Assembly (NCBI GenBank): GCA_035999765.1
Contig: CP108521.1
Coordinates: 11,036,001-11,100,000 of the forward strand
Reading direction: 5' to 3'
DNA: 64,000 nt
Source of the DNA: Streptomyces sp. NBC_01231
GTDB lineage: Bacteria > Actinomycetota > Actinomycetes > Streptomycetales > Streptomycetaceae
The notes beneath the pieces were generated by a model that saw only the letters and a list, made by a program, of their open reading frames with translations, was not told where the DNA came from and ran no database searches. Every line of letters begins with the position of its first letter. Position 1 is the stretch's first letter. Both the position numbers and the translations under genes were made by a program. Shown piece by piece: positions 32,948 to 41,504 of this stretch.

Positions 32948-33979
32948 TCAGATCTGCAGAATCGGATCGTCTTCGAAGCGTCCCACCAGCTGGTTGTCGA
33001 GGAGCTCCTGGGTGATGGCTTCGGTGCCGGTCTCGATGGCTTCCTGGGCTGCCTGGCAGATCAGGTAGGACAGCGGCTTCATGTAGCCGCCGCTGCGTTC
33101 GTGCAGATGCGCGGCGAGGTTGAGGAGGTCGCCGGGGCTGTGCCGGTGCAGGCGCAGGTCCTGGTCGAAGAACTTGATGACCTCGTGCCAGATGTCGTAG
33201 GCGTCGGGGCTGTAGGGGATCGGGTTGACCGCGAGGGTGGGGATTCCGCCTGCGCCGCCTGCCGGTGCCTCGGCCCGTTTGCCGCGGCGGCCGGCGTTGG
33301 CGATGTCCCGGGAGCCGGGGCCGCAGTAGACGAAGGAGATGCCGAACTCGCTGGAAAGGTAGCCGAAGTAGTCGAAGGCCGTCTTCAGCTCGGAGTTCTC
33401 CAGCCGGTCGATGCCGTCGATGAGGACCAGGCGGGTGCCGCGGGTCTTCATGACATGGCAGACCGGGCCGGTCATGTCGGTGCTGCGCTGGCCGCTTTCG
33501 GGATCCTTGGTGTGCTGGTGGCCGATGAAGTCGGCGAAGGGGATGGACCAGTCCAGCTTGCTGGCCGGGGACAGGGGCACGTTGATGTGGATGACCGGGA
33601 GCCTGGTGCGGTCGGCGGGCAGCTGGTCGCTGACGATGCCTTCGAAGGCGCGGCCGATCTGCCGCAGCACGGTCGTCATGCCGGTCTCGCCGGGGCCGTC
33701 GATGGCCAGATGCAGGGGGCCTTCGCTGCGCGAGCCGCTGGCCAGCCACAGCCGCCGCGCAAGGACAACGGCCTTCTTCAACGCAGGTGTTTGCACTGTG
33801 CGCATCGTGGCGTGATAGCGCAGCCGCGGGTCACTGGCGTCGACGGGAGTCTCTGCGGGCGGGCCTTCGCCTAACTCGGGCGGTACGACGATGCGGTGGA
33901 CGTAGGACTGCCAGCCGGCGCGGACGGTGGGCCGCACCGGCCGTTCGCCGTCATCGGCAGTGGGGAGAGAAGGGGTCAC
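32948..33979 (-). CDS. tnsC: TnsC/TniB-like AAA ATPase with altered Walker A
   Basis: 343 aa from GTG 33979 with GAAGG about 8 nt upstream. A conserved stretch RLRYHATMRTVQTPAL precedes the ATPase core. Walker A (residues 94-103) reads DGPGETGMTT, so the expected Lys is Met; Walker B is LVLIDGIDRL (184-193). Later regions (FGISFVYCGPGS, then the lid with SYLICQAAQEAI) match TnsC/TniB ATPases, which bridge TnsB and the target selector and assemble on target DNA. Without the P-loop lysine, ATP use may be weak or changed. The gene lies directly after the TnsB-like gene. Confidence 0.85.
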   Translation of the reverse strand: MTPSLPTADDGERPVRPTVRAGWQSYVHRIVVPPELGEGPPAETPVDASDPRLRYHATMRTVQTPALKKAVVLARRLWLASGSRSEGPLHLAIDGPGETGMTTVLRQIGRAFEGIVSDQLPADRTRLPVIHINVPLSPASKLDWSIPFADFIGHQHTKDPESGQRSTDMTGPVCHVMKTRGTRLVLIDGIDRLENSELKTAFDYFGYLSSEFGISFVYCGPGSRDIANAGRRGKRAEAPAGGAGGIPTLAVNPIPYSPDAYDIWHEVIKFFDQDLRLHRHSPGDLLNLAAHLHERSGGYMKPLSYLICQAAQEAIETGTEAITQELLDNQLVGRFEDDPILQI

Positions 33980-34062
33980 CTCGAAGCCTTCTGTGATCGT
34001 CAAGGAGCCGCCGGGGCGGGCGTGTTCGCACCCGCCCCGGCGCGGAAGGGACGGACGGGGTT

Positions 34063-36270
34063 CTACGCGCTCTCGCCGTACGGGTTGTAGTCGGGCACGC
34101 CCTGGTCGGCCAGCTGGTGGGCGGTGGAGGGCAGGCACAGGTGCCTCGGGTCGATGTCCATGCTGGGCAGGGCCGGGATGCTGCCGAAGACAGGGGCGGG
34201 GATGCCCGCGTAGGGGTTTTCCAGCGGCGCGGGACCCACCTGCGGCCCGCGCTCCAGGGATGCCGGCGAGGGCTCAGCGGTGCGGGCGGGGCCGCGGCCG
34301 GCGCGTTCCAGCAGGGAGCGTACGACGCGGGAGATGGCACGCTGGTCCTTGATGCTGCCGCCCTCCTCGAGGTGGGCGGCGGTGGCCTGGTCCCAGACGT
34401 GCTCGCTCCACTCGTCGCCGATCAGCCGCTGGTAGATGAAGTCGGCCTCCGCCCAGGTGCCGGCGCGGTGGCCCTGCAGCCACACCTTTTCGGGCTGGTG
34501 CGGGTGGTAGCGCACCGGCCAGCGCTCTCCCTTGCCCGGCCAGCCGGATGCGGAGCCCCGGTAGCCGTTCAGCGCCCGACTGTCGTAGGTACGCTGGTCC
34601 AGCCGGATGCCCGCGTCGGTGACGCGCGCCCATGCGGTCGGCAGCAGCCGCAGCCGGTCCTCGGCGCTCAGCCGCACCGGTGCGTAGCCGCTGCTGGCCA
34701 CGTGCGCGGCGAACATCTGGTTGGGCGTGCGCGGCGGCATGGACGGCAGGAACGGGTTGCGCAGCTCCTGGTACGGGCGCTGCTGCCAGCCGGTGGCGAT
34801 CCACTCCTGCAGCAGGTCGTTGAGCTGGTCCAGGCGCCACAGCCGTTCGGATGCGACCTTCTTGCCGCGGTGGGTGAAGTCCCGGCCGGTGTAGCCGGTG
34901 AGGAACTGGCTGAAGAGACTTTTCACCGATCCGAAGGTCCGCTCGATGATCGCTTTGTGGGTGGGGGAGTGGTAGCAGGCCGGACGTACCGAGATCCCGA
35001 GGTAGGCGCACGCGTCCATGAAGGCCCGCCCGGCGAACACTTTCCCGTTGTCCATGACGATCGTGTCCGGCACGATCACCGGCCGGGCGGCCGCGTCCCG
35101 CATGCGCTCATCGGCCTGAACCAGCTGCGCATACGGCAGTCCCGAGCCCTCGGCGCGGGCCCTGCGCGACCAGCCGGGCCGCATCGGCTGCGGTGTGCAC
35201 ATATCGGCGAGCAGCAGCAGCGCGTCGACGGCCTTGGTCGCACGGCCGCCGTGACGGCGGCTGTTGGGGCGGGTCTTGGTGCCGCTGGACTTGGGCCGGA
35301 TGACCGCGGCCAGGATCGACCGTGTGGCTACGTCGATGGCCGCGGTCAGCTCGACGGAGACGGCCCGGCCGGTTTCGTCGAGGGCCAGTACGTCGAGCTG
35401 GGTGGTGTCGATCTGTACTTGTTCTCCCGGCGTGATCGCCATGGCCCGGGTGAACGGCGGCTGCGGGCGGTTGCCGTCGTTTTCCCGCTGCCGCGCGGTG
35501 TCCTGGCCGCTGCCGCACGCGATACCCAGACGCTTCAACAGCCGGTAGAACGTCGCCCGTGACGGCAGCAGCCGCCCGGCCTCCTTCTTCTTGAACTTCT
35601 TCACGCATGCCCTCCTGAGTAGTTCGAACAGCCGTGACTTGGTTCCGGTGGACTTCTTCTTCAGCCGGCCGTACACCTGCCGCAGCAGCCGCACGACCCG
35701 CTCGTCGACGCGGCCGTGGCGGCCGGGCGTGCGCAGTCGGCGTTTGTCGACCAGCCCCCACACCCCCTCGGCCAGCCAGGCCAGTCGCTTGCGCTCCACC
35801 GTCGCCGCCGACACCTGGTGGTGCGCGGCCTGAAGTTCGGCCGCCTTGAGCGCGTAACGCTCACGCAGCGTCGTGCAAGCTGGGTCGTACCCGGGACGGG
35901 GCTCGGAGCCGGGCGCAGCGAAACCGGGCAGGCCTCTGTGTACTTCCAGCACGTGGTCCAGCCAGAACTCGGCCTCCTCCCGCGCCTTTTGCGACAGGCC
36001 CTCCAGCAGGGCCACACTCGCCAGGCCCTCCCGCGCAGGCGCGGCCCGGCCGCCCGTACTGACGTCGGGGGAGGAGAGCTTGGCGAAGTCCGGCGCGCTG
36101 AGCAGCACATCGAGCAGCATGACGGCGTCCTCGCCGTCGGAGCCGTGGCTGAGCAGATGCACGTTGCTGCCCTGCAAGGCAGCAACCAGGTAGGTGCTGC
36201 CGTGCCAGCACACCGCGTCCCCCACCGCCACAGCGCCCGGCGGCGCGGCCGGTACGCATGATGCGGCCAT
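34063..36270 (-). CDS. tnsB: TnsB/TniA-like DDE transposase
   Basis: 735 aa. The ATG at 36270 overlaps the tnsA stop (TGATG). Helical DNA-binding regions lie at residues 130-260, with SRATFYRLLKRLGI. The catalytic domain follows: D288 in EQVQIDTTQLDVL, D407 in DTIVMDNGKVF and E443 in HSPTHKAIIERTFGSVK. This is the Mu/TnsB/TniA spacing. The barrel and C-terminal tail (MFAAHVASSGY, then a Pro-rich end) match the family; the last 80 residues should contact TnsC. The core residues are all present, so it should catalyse strand transfer. It is one of five genes in a leftward Tn7-like operon. Confidence 0.93.
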   Translation of the reverse strand: MAASCVPAAPPGAVAVGDAVCWHGSTYLVAALQGSNVHLLSHGSDGEDAVMLLDVLLSAPDFAKLSSPDVSTGGRAAPAREGLASVALLEGLSQKAREEAEFWLDHVLEVHRGLPGFAAPGSEPRPGYDPACTTLRERYALKAAELQAAHHQVSAATVERKRLAWLAEGVWGLVDKRRLRTPGRHGRVDERVVRLLRQVYGRLKKKSTGTKSRLFELLRRACVKKFKKKEAGRLLPSRATFYRLLKRLGIACGSGQDTARQRENDGNRPQPPFTRAMAITPGEQVQIDTTQLDVLALDETGRAVSVELTAAIDVATRSILAAVIRPKSSGTKTRPNSRRHGGRATKAVDALLLLADMCTPQPMRPGWSRRARAEGSGLPYAQLVQADERMRDAAARPVIVPDTIVMDNGKVFAGRAFMDACAYLGISVRPACYHSPTHKAIIERTFGSVKSLFSQFLTGYTGRDFTHRGKKVASERLWRLDQLNDLLQEWIATGWQQRPYQELRNPFLPSMPPRTPNQMFAAHVASSGYAPVRLSAEDRLRLLPTAWARVTDAGIRLDQRTYDSRALNGYRGSASGWPGKGERWPVRYHPHQPEKVWLQGHRAGTWAEADFIYQRLIGDEWSEHVWDQATAAHLEEGGSIKDQRAISRVVRSLLERAGRGPARTAEPSPASLERGPQVGPAPLENPYAGIPAPVFGSIPALPSMDIDPRHLCLPSTAHQLADQGVPDYNPYGESA

Positions 36271-36995
36271 CACGCCGCCGCCGGGGACGCCGTGGACGAC
36301 CACACCAGCGACCGGGCCGGCACGAACGGCAGGCTCCAGTCGATGCGCAGATCCCGCTTCCAGACCAAGTGATGTGCCTGCGCCAGGGCCGAAAGCTCCG
36401 GCAGACCGCTCGCCGCCACCCCTTCGGTGAGGGGCATCGGCGTGGCGAACACGGCGTGCAGCAGCCGGGCCGCCTCGCTATCCGCCAGACGTGCGTGCCG
36501 GTAGCGGGACAGACGCCGCTGGTTTTCCACCACCGTTGCATCCGCCGGGGCGTGCACCCCGACCTGCCAGCCGGACTGGCGCCCGGCGGCATCCAGCAAC
36601 CGGAGCGTTGCGGGCCAGTCGGCGCTCGCAGGGCCACCCGGCGCGCGCACCACGAGGCGGGCCCGCCCGTCGGCCAGCCGCACAAAGAAGTCCGGCACAT
36701 AGGCGCCGCTGCCGTCCGCCCAGCTCAACCGCACCGGCCACGCGGTGAAGGTGGCCACCTCGGGATCGAACTCCAACGCGCGGGCCGCCGCCAGGTCCTC
36801 CAGCGTGGCGCAGCCGGCATGGCGGGCCGTCTCGGCCAGCCGCCACCACGTCGCGATCGCCCGCTTGCCCCGGTACTGAACCGGCTTCCACACCGGCTCC
36901 CGCTCTTCCAGCGCCTCCCGCAGCACCTGGCTCACCGGCCGCCGCACCAGCCGCCCCGCCGGCGAGTGGAACTCGGCCCACACCACATCCCGCAC
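36270..36995 (-). CDS. tnsA: TnsA-like endonuclease, catalytic lysine missing
   Basis: 241 aa from GTG 36995, with GAGAGG 6 nt before it. The N-domain shows VWAEFHSPAGRLV, a conserved WKPVQYRGKRAIATWW block, E75 in ALEFDPEVATF, and D102 in YVPDFFVRLADGRARLVVRA. In active TnsA-type nucleases an ExK or QxK strand follows PDF; here that strand reads VVRAP, so the Lys is absent. The C-domain (residues 130-241) is helical, as expected for TnsC contact. If inactive, the element would move by replicative or one-ended routes rather than cut-and-paste. Gene order tnsA-tnsB-tnsC is the Tn7 order. The start is divergent from tap across a 442-bp gap. Confidence 0.75.
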   Translation of the reverse strand: MRDVVWAEFHSPAGRLVRRPVSQVLREALEEREPVWKPVQYRGKRAIATWWRLAETARHAGCATLEDLAAARALEFDPEVATFTAWPVRLSWADGSGAYVPDFFVRLADGRARLVVRAPGGPASADWPATLRLLDAAGRQSGWQVGVHAPADATVVENQRRLSRYRHARLADSEAARLLHAVFATPMPLTEGVAASGLPELSALAQAHHLVWKRDLRIDWSLPFVPARSLVWSSTASPAAA

Positions 36996-37437
36996 AACAC
37001 ACCTCTCAGATAGCGAAAACATGGACGCCGCCCGTGTGATCGATCCGGGCGGGGTCGAACACGGTGACGGCCCAAACGCCCGCCGGGGAAGCGAACCGGC
37101 TCGAACACGCTCGAACGAGCGAGGCGCGAGCATCCGGCGCGCGCCTCGCTCGATCGTGTGAACGAACCCCCCGCCGCACCGGCCCGCCCGGTGCGCGACA
37201 CGGCACCGAGCCGGCCGGACGAGGCCGACAGGGGGCGTACGGCAACCGCCATCGCGCGCCTCGCCCGAACGGGTTCGAATCGCAGCCCATCGCTGCAGGT
37301 CAGATCGTCACACCCGGCGGCAGAACGTTCATGCGGGCCCGCGTACCGTGTTCGGGCCCTGGCATGCTCCGCTGCCAGGCGCTCTGGCCGGCAACAGCGC
37401 CCGCACCCGTCATCTGCCCAGCCTGCCCAGGGAGTTG
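36996..37437. promoter_or_regulatory. Divergent tnsA/tap control region with hairpin and repeats
   Basis: 442 bp without a gene. A perfect 13-bp inverted repeat with an 11-nt loop lies at 37116-37152 (arms CGAGCGAGGCGCG). The motif CGAACACG/TCGAAC recurs at about 37065, 37101, 37110 and 37162 in both orientations, which may be binding sites for Tap, TnsB or a regulator. It must contain both divergent promoters; I cannot place them. Confidence 0.5.
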
Positions 37438-39600
37438 ATGCACCCCGTGAACGAACTCTTCCCCGCCGACGCGGTGTTGAGTGCCGCCTTACCGCGCCCC
37501 CTGCCCGCCCCGGACGAACGGTGCAGACTGCGACGGCAATCCGGCCTGTCCGTCTACCAGGTGGCCGACGCCTGCTCGGTCACCGAGGCCACCATCCGGG
37601 GCTGGGAGAACGGCACCACCACCCCGCGCGGCCACAACGCCGATGTCTACCGAAACCTGCTGGAGGGACTGCACGCACGGCTCACGCAGACCTCCGCGCC
37701 TGCACATCCAAACTCCACTGCACCGGACTGGCCCGCCCTGGGAGACATCCACCGCGAGATCCCGTCCCAGGCCGACACCGACCAGCCGTGCCGGCGCTGC
37801 CAGCAGCCCACCGGCCAGCGCGTCGGCGGCAAACCCCAGCACCTGGGCACCCGATGCCCCGCCCCTGCCCAGCACACCGCCTCACCGCTGCCGGCCCCCG
37901 TACCGCCCCAGCCGGCGCCACCGGCACTCATGCAGCCTGCGACGGCTCGACCGCCTGCTGCTCCCGCCGCACGCCTGGACTATCCCACCACCGGGCGCCG
38001 CACCAGCGCGGGTCCCCTCGCTGTGATCGACGCCGACGGCGGGCAGGGTCTTGCCGCCTGTTATCCCGACGGCCACCGCCGCCTTCTTGCCGCCGACAGC
38101 TGCACCGGGCTGCTGTCCTGGGCCGTCACCGCTGGTCTGGGCTCGCCCGCCCTCAAACCCGGGGCAGGGCTGGATACTGGCCCGCTGCTCGTAGTGACCG
38201 AGGCCGCCGCCGCCCGCCTGGCCCTGCCGCTTGCCCCGCCGGCCCCGGCACAGCAGCATCCGCGCAGCGACCACCCCCTGCTGCGGCAGCTGCGGGCGAT
38301 CGGCTGGCAGACCGACACCCACGGACTGGGCCCCTGGTCCGCCCTGCACCCCAGCAGCCAAGACCCGCACCGCGACGGCATTCACCTGGCCGTCACCGCC
38401 TGGGGCGCCCTGTACCGCGATGAGTGGCAGCTGCCCGAGACCCTCGATGCGGCCCGACTGGCCTGCCTGCTGGGCCAGTACACAAGCCTGCTGCGCACCC
38501 CGCTGGGCACGCCCGGAACCTGCGGCCACCGGCTGATGAGCGACTTGCGCCCGCCTGCGCGCCGGCACCCCGTCTCCGGGGCCCGGCTGTGTCCAGGCGC
38601 ACCGGGGGCACTGACCGAGTGCGTCGATCCCGCACCGTGCGAGGCACCTGCCGGTCACCAGCTCGCCGTGGGCCGGGCGGCCGCCGACCGCCTCGCCGTC
38701 GAAGACCTCAACTGGTGGCGCACGCCCACGCCTGCCGAGGCCGCGTGCGCGTACGTGGTCTGCCTGGCCGTCAACCTTCCCTATGTCGCCGACTGCAACA
38801 ACGTCCGTGTTGCCGACGGTCCGGCCTGCGAGGTCGATGAGCCGGCATTCGACCGAAAAATCCCCGGCAGCTGGCTGGTCGCCCTGCCCCCCGTCCGTCC
38901 GCAACACCCCCACCTGCCGTCCCCCTTCCTCACCGAAGGCCTGGCCTGGCACCCCACCCCGGCTGTGGCCTACGCCTTGGAGCGAGGCGTCACCATCCGG
39001 CCCGTCAAGGGCTGGCTGCGGCGTACCGGCCCCGCCGGCCCCTACCTCAACCCCTGGTACGACCGCTTCCGCAACGCCCACCTCACCGTGCTGGAACGCC
39101 TGGGAATCACCGCCCAGATGACCCCACAGGCGTTCGAGACCGCCCTGCACGATCTGCCGCACGGTGACCCGGCCGGCGTGGCCCTGCTGCGCGCCGTGCA
39201 TGCCTCCGCCGACGGCGGCCTTGCCCGGCTGGCCGCCCAGCCCGCCGACCCCGACCACAACCCCGCCCTGCCCTGGCCGAGTCCGCACGACCCCAGCTGG
39301 CGCCCCGACCTGCTGGCCGCACTGACCGCCAACACCCGCGCCAACGTGCACCGCAAACTGTGCCAGACCGCCCGCACGGGGTACTTCCCGCTGGCCGTCC
39401 ACGCGGGCCACATCGTCTACGCCACGCGGACCCCCAGCATCCTGGAGATCACCGGCGAGGCCGACTGCGGATTCCGGGTCGGCATCTCACCCGGCCACGT
39501 CCGGCCGGTCGCCGTCCGCCCCATGGACTGGTTCCTCGAGCACTGCCGCCAGGACCACAACCCAGCCCAGTTGCTGACCAACGCCTCCGCGCCATGGTGA
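37438..39600 (+). CDS. tap: Telomere-associated protein Tap
   Basis: 720 aa from ATG 37438 with AGGGAG upstream. The N-terminus has a helix-turn-helix (RLRRQSGLSVYQVADACSVT, then IRGWENGTTTPRG), followed by a Pro-rich linker with CRRCQQ and CP. The long C-terminal region shows Tap-type landmarks in order: LLSWAVTAGLGSPAL, DHPLLRQLRAIGWQ, GLGPWSALH, ECVDPAPCEAP, GSWLVALPP, LPSPFLTEGLAW, PYLNPWYDRFRNAHL, LPWPSPHDPSWRPDL, ANVHRKLCQTARTGYFPLAV and FRVGISPGHVRP. Tap binds telomeric 3' overhangs and recruits the terminal protein so that linear ends can be completed. The partner tpg gene lies 1.2 kb downstream rather than directly behind it. Confidence 0.92.
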   Translation: MHPVNELFPADAVLSAALPRPLPAPDERCRLRRQSGLSVYQVADACSVTEATIRGWENGTTTPRGHNADVYRNLLEGLHARLTQTSAPAHPNSTAPDWPALGDIHREIPSQADTDQPCRRCQQPTGQRVGGKPQHLGTRCPAPAQHTASPLPAPVPPQPAPPALMQPATARPPAAPAARLDYPTTGRRTSAGPLAVIDADGGQGLAACYPDGHRRLLAADSCTGLLSWAVTAGLGSPALKPGAGLDTGPLLVVTEAAAARLALPLAPPAPAQQHPRSDHPLLRQLRAIGWQTDTHGLGPWSALHPSSQDPHRDGIHLAVTAWGALYRDEWQLPETLDAARLACLLGQYTSLLRTPLGTPGTCGHRLMSDLRPPARRHPVSGARLCPGAPGALTECVDPAPCEAPAGHQLAVGRAAADRLAVEDLNWWRTPTPAEAACAYVVCLAVNLPYVADCNNVRVADGPACEVDEPAFDRKIPGSWLVALPPVRPQHPHLPSPFLTEGLAWHPTPAVAYALERGVTIRPVKGWLRRTGPAGPYLNPWYDRFRNAHLTVLERLGITAQMTPQAFETALHDLPHGDPAGVALLRAVHASADGGLARLAAQPADPDHNPALPWPSPHDPSWRPDLLAALTANTRANVHRKLCQTARTGYFPLAVHAGHIVYATRTPSILEITGEADCGFRVGISPGHVRPVAVRPMDWFLEHCRQDHNPAQLLTNASAPW

Positions 39601-39608
39601 CGGCCCCC

Positions 39609-39651
39609 GCGCCCGCCCGGACAGGCCGCCCCGCGCCGCCCGGACGGGCGC
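39609..39651. terminator. Hairpin between convergent tap and tniQ
   Basis: Arms GCGCCCGCCCGG and CCGGACGGGCGC (one mismatch) around a 19-nt loop, in the 59 bp between the two stop codons. It probably ends transcription from both sides. Confidence 0.55.
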
Positions 39652-39659
39652 CGCGCCCC

Positions 39660-40694
39660 TTACGGCAGACTGGTCACCGGTCCGTCCAGCCGCCAGGGCA
39701 GGCAGGAGGAGTCCTCCAGCGTCTCGGGCAGCGGCCGGTGCGGCTCGAGCGGCTGCATCTGCCCCGAGCGGTAACCCGGTGGCGGAGCCGTCTGCGCCAG
39801 CCGGGCCACCACCGGGGCGGCGATGCGGTGCTGCATCGTCCAGCTCCGCAGCGCCCGGTAGCCGCCGTGCTCCATCTGCTCGGTCATGCCCAGCCGCTCA
39901 CCGACCCACGTGATCCAGCGCCGCGACACCCAGTTGGGTGCACCGTTGTCGAAGTCCCGGCCCCAGCACCGCTGCCGCTCGTGCACGGCCATCGCCTCCG
40001 CCACCGTGACCGCCTCCGGGTAGACCACCAGCGGCAGTGCCTGCGGCTGGCGCACCAGGTCCAGCGTCCGCTCCCGTGCGGCCCACACCGTGTCCGAGCC
40101 CATCTGTCGGCACCGCCACCAAAACCCTGCCACCTGCAGGGCGTCGGCCAGCAGGGCCCGCGCGTACGGGCCCACCCGCCGCTCCAGACGCATCCAGCGC
40201 CGATGGGCCTCCACGACCTCCTCCAGCCCCGCAAGACTGATGTGCTGCGCCCGGTCGGCGCCTTGCAGCCACTGCCCGTGCCGCACACACACCTGCCAGG
40301 ACGCGCGCACGGCCAGCCACGCCGGCGGAAGTCCGTCGTTGCGGCGGGCCGTGCATCCCGGGCACTCCGCCAGCACCGTCCAGCCCACAGGCCACAGGCC
40401 GATGCGCGCCGGCCGTGCCCGCGAGGCCACCGGCCCCGAAGCGGCGGTGGGCAGGGTCCGGCGCAGGTGCGCCTCGTCCCGGCCGGCCAGCACCGCCAGC
40501 TGCCCGAGCCCCTGGCTGCTCAGCAACACCTCGCTCGTGCGCGGGTCCAGTGCGTGATGTCCCCGAACTCCCAGGTCGTCCAGGACACCTGCAGGCAGGA
40601 TGCCGTTGGCGGCAGCCAGCCGGACGACGAACGAACTTGTCGCCTCTCCCCAGACCGCCGACAGATCCACCGGCTTCGCCACCAGCACACCCAC
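39660..40694 (-). CDS. tniQ: TniQ-family target-selection protein
   Basis: 344 aa from GTG 40694 after a GGGGCGGG site. Landmarks are SSFVVRLAAANGILPAGVL near the N-terminus, an RRTLPT turn, and a TniQ zinc knuckle with ECPGC, then W-x-VCVRHGQWL. The rest is helical, with FWWRCRQ and a late WGRDFDNGAPNW. TniQ proteins direct Tn7-like transposition complexes to a target. This gene lies between tap and tpg on the opposite strand, far from the tnsABC genes, which suggests it was placed there for telomere targeting. The zinc site has at least three Cys and one His. Confidence 0.85.
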   Translation of the reverse strand: MGVLVAKPVDLSAVWGEATSSFVVRLAAANGILPAGVLDDLGVRGHHALDPRTSEVLLSSQGLGQLAVLAGRDEAHLRRTLPTAASGPVASRARPARIGLWPVGWTVLAECPGCTARRNDGLPPAWLAVRASWQVCVRHGQWLQGADRAQHISLAGLEEVVEAHRRWMRLERRVGPYARALLADALQVAGFWWRCRQMGSDTVWAARERTLDLVRQPQALPLVVYPEAVTVAEAMAVHERQRCWGRDFDNGAPNWVSRRWITWVGERLGMTEQMEHGGYRALRSWTMQHRIAAPVVARLAQTAPPPGYRSGQMQPLEPHRPLPETLEDSSCLPWRLDGPVTSLP

Positions 40695-40815
40695 CGTGTC
40701 CCGCCCCTCGCTTCCGGCCGTCGGCGCATCACGCGTGGCCCCGTCCTGCCCGCCGCCCGGACAACGATCAACACCCGGCTGGGGCAACGCGCCCCGACAG
40801 GAGGACTGCCGCACT

Positions 40816-41385
40816 GTGCCCCAGCCCAGCACGTCGGTTGCCGAGGCCCTGGACATCGCCGATGCCCGCCACTGGACCCGCCGGCCTCCGGTCCGGCCCC
40901 CTGCGCGCCTGCGTCTTCTGCTTCGCCACCAGGACGCCGCCGACCTGGCCCCCCGGCTGTTCGCCTACCCGGATGCGGTCACCCGGTGGGCGGCAGGGGA
41001 CACCAGCGGCCTCACCCCCGCCCAGCAGACCCTCATCGAGCGGGAGATCTACCGCACCTGGCAGCCAGACGTCAGGCACCGCGCCCACCAGCAGATCCTG
41101 CACCACGGCGGCTGCGTCACCGTCCAGCTGCACGCCCGCTTCACCTACACCACCAGCTGCGGCGAGTTCTGCGACCCACGCCTGCGCTCGCTGACCGAGG
41201 ACCTGCCCACCGTGCACGTCCGGATGCTCTTCGAGGCCCGCCACCGCAACGCGGACGAGGACGAACTGCGCAGCATCTTGGCCGACGGCATGGGCGAGGC
41301 CTACTTCTTCCGTGCCCTGCCCACCGACCAGCAGCAGGCGGCCGTCGCCATCAGCGACCTCCATCTCGTCCAGTTCCACTACTGA
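40816..41385 (+). CDS. tpg: Telomere terminal protein Tpg
   Basis: 189 aa from GTG 40816 with AGGAGG 9 nt upstream. It follows the Tpg plan: an N-terminal helical/HTH part (PARLRLLLRHQDAADLAPRLFAYPDAVTRWAAGD), then IEREIYRTWQPDVRHRAHQQI, a beta part (CVTVQLHARFTYTTSCGE), a helix VRMLFEARHRNADEDELRSILADGMGEAYF, and the acidic/aromatic end AISDLHLVQFHY. Tpg primes telomere patching and stays covalently bound to the 5' end through a Thr or Ser; several Thr/Ser candidates lie around TYTTS. In known Streptomyces replicons tpg directly follows tap; here tniQ lies between them. Confidence 0.88.
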   Translation: MPQPSTSVAEALDIADARHWTRRPPVRPPARLRLLLRHQDAADLAPRLFAYPDAVTRWAAGDTSGLTPAQQTLIEREIYRTWQPDVRHRAHQQILHHGGCVTVQLHARFTYTTSCGEFCDPRLRSLTEDLPTVHVRMLFEARHRNADEDELRSILADGMGEAYFFRALPTDQQQAAVAISDLHLVQFHY

Positions 41386-41504
41386 CCCCCTCACAGCCCG
41401 GGGCACGCCGCGTCAGGCCGCTCGCCGCCGCAATCCGGCACCGCCGCACACCCCGCCCGGCGCCCGTGGCCCGGCTGCCCACCGATGCGCAAGGGAGAAC
41501 GCCC

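Noticed and set aside
39360..41504. Rightward frame of over 700 codons running from the tap end through tniQ and tpg
   Set aside because: It only becomes a real protein after the ATG at 41505; the earlier part is a shadow of tap, tniQ and tpg.
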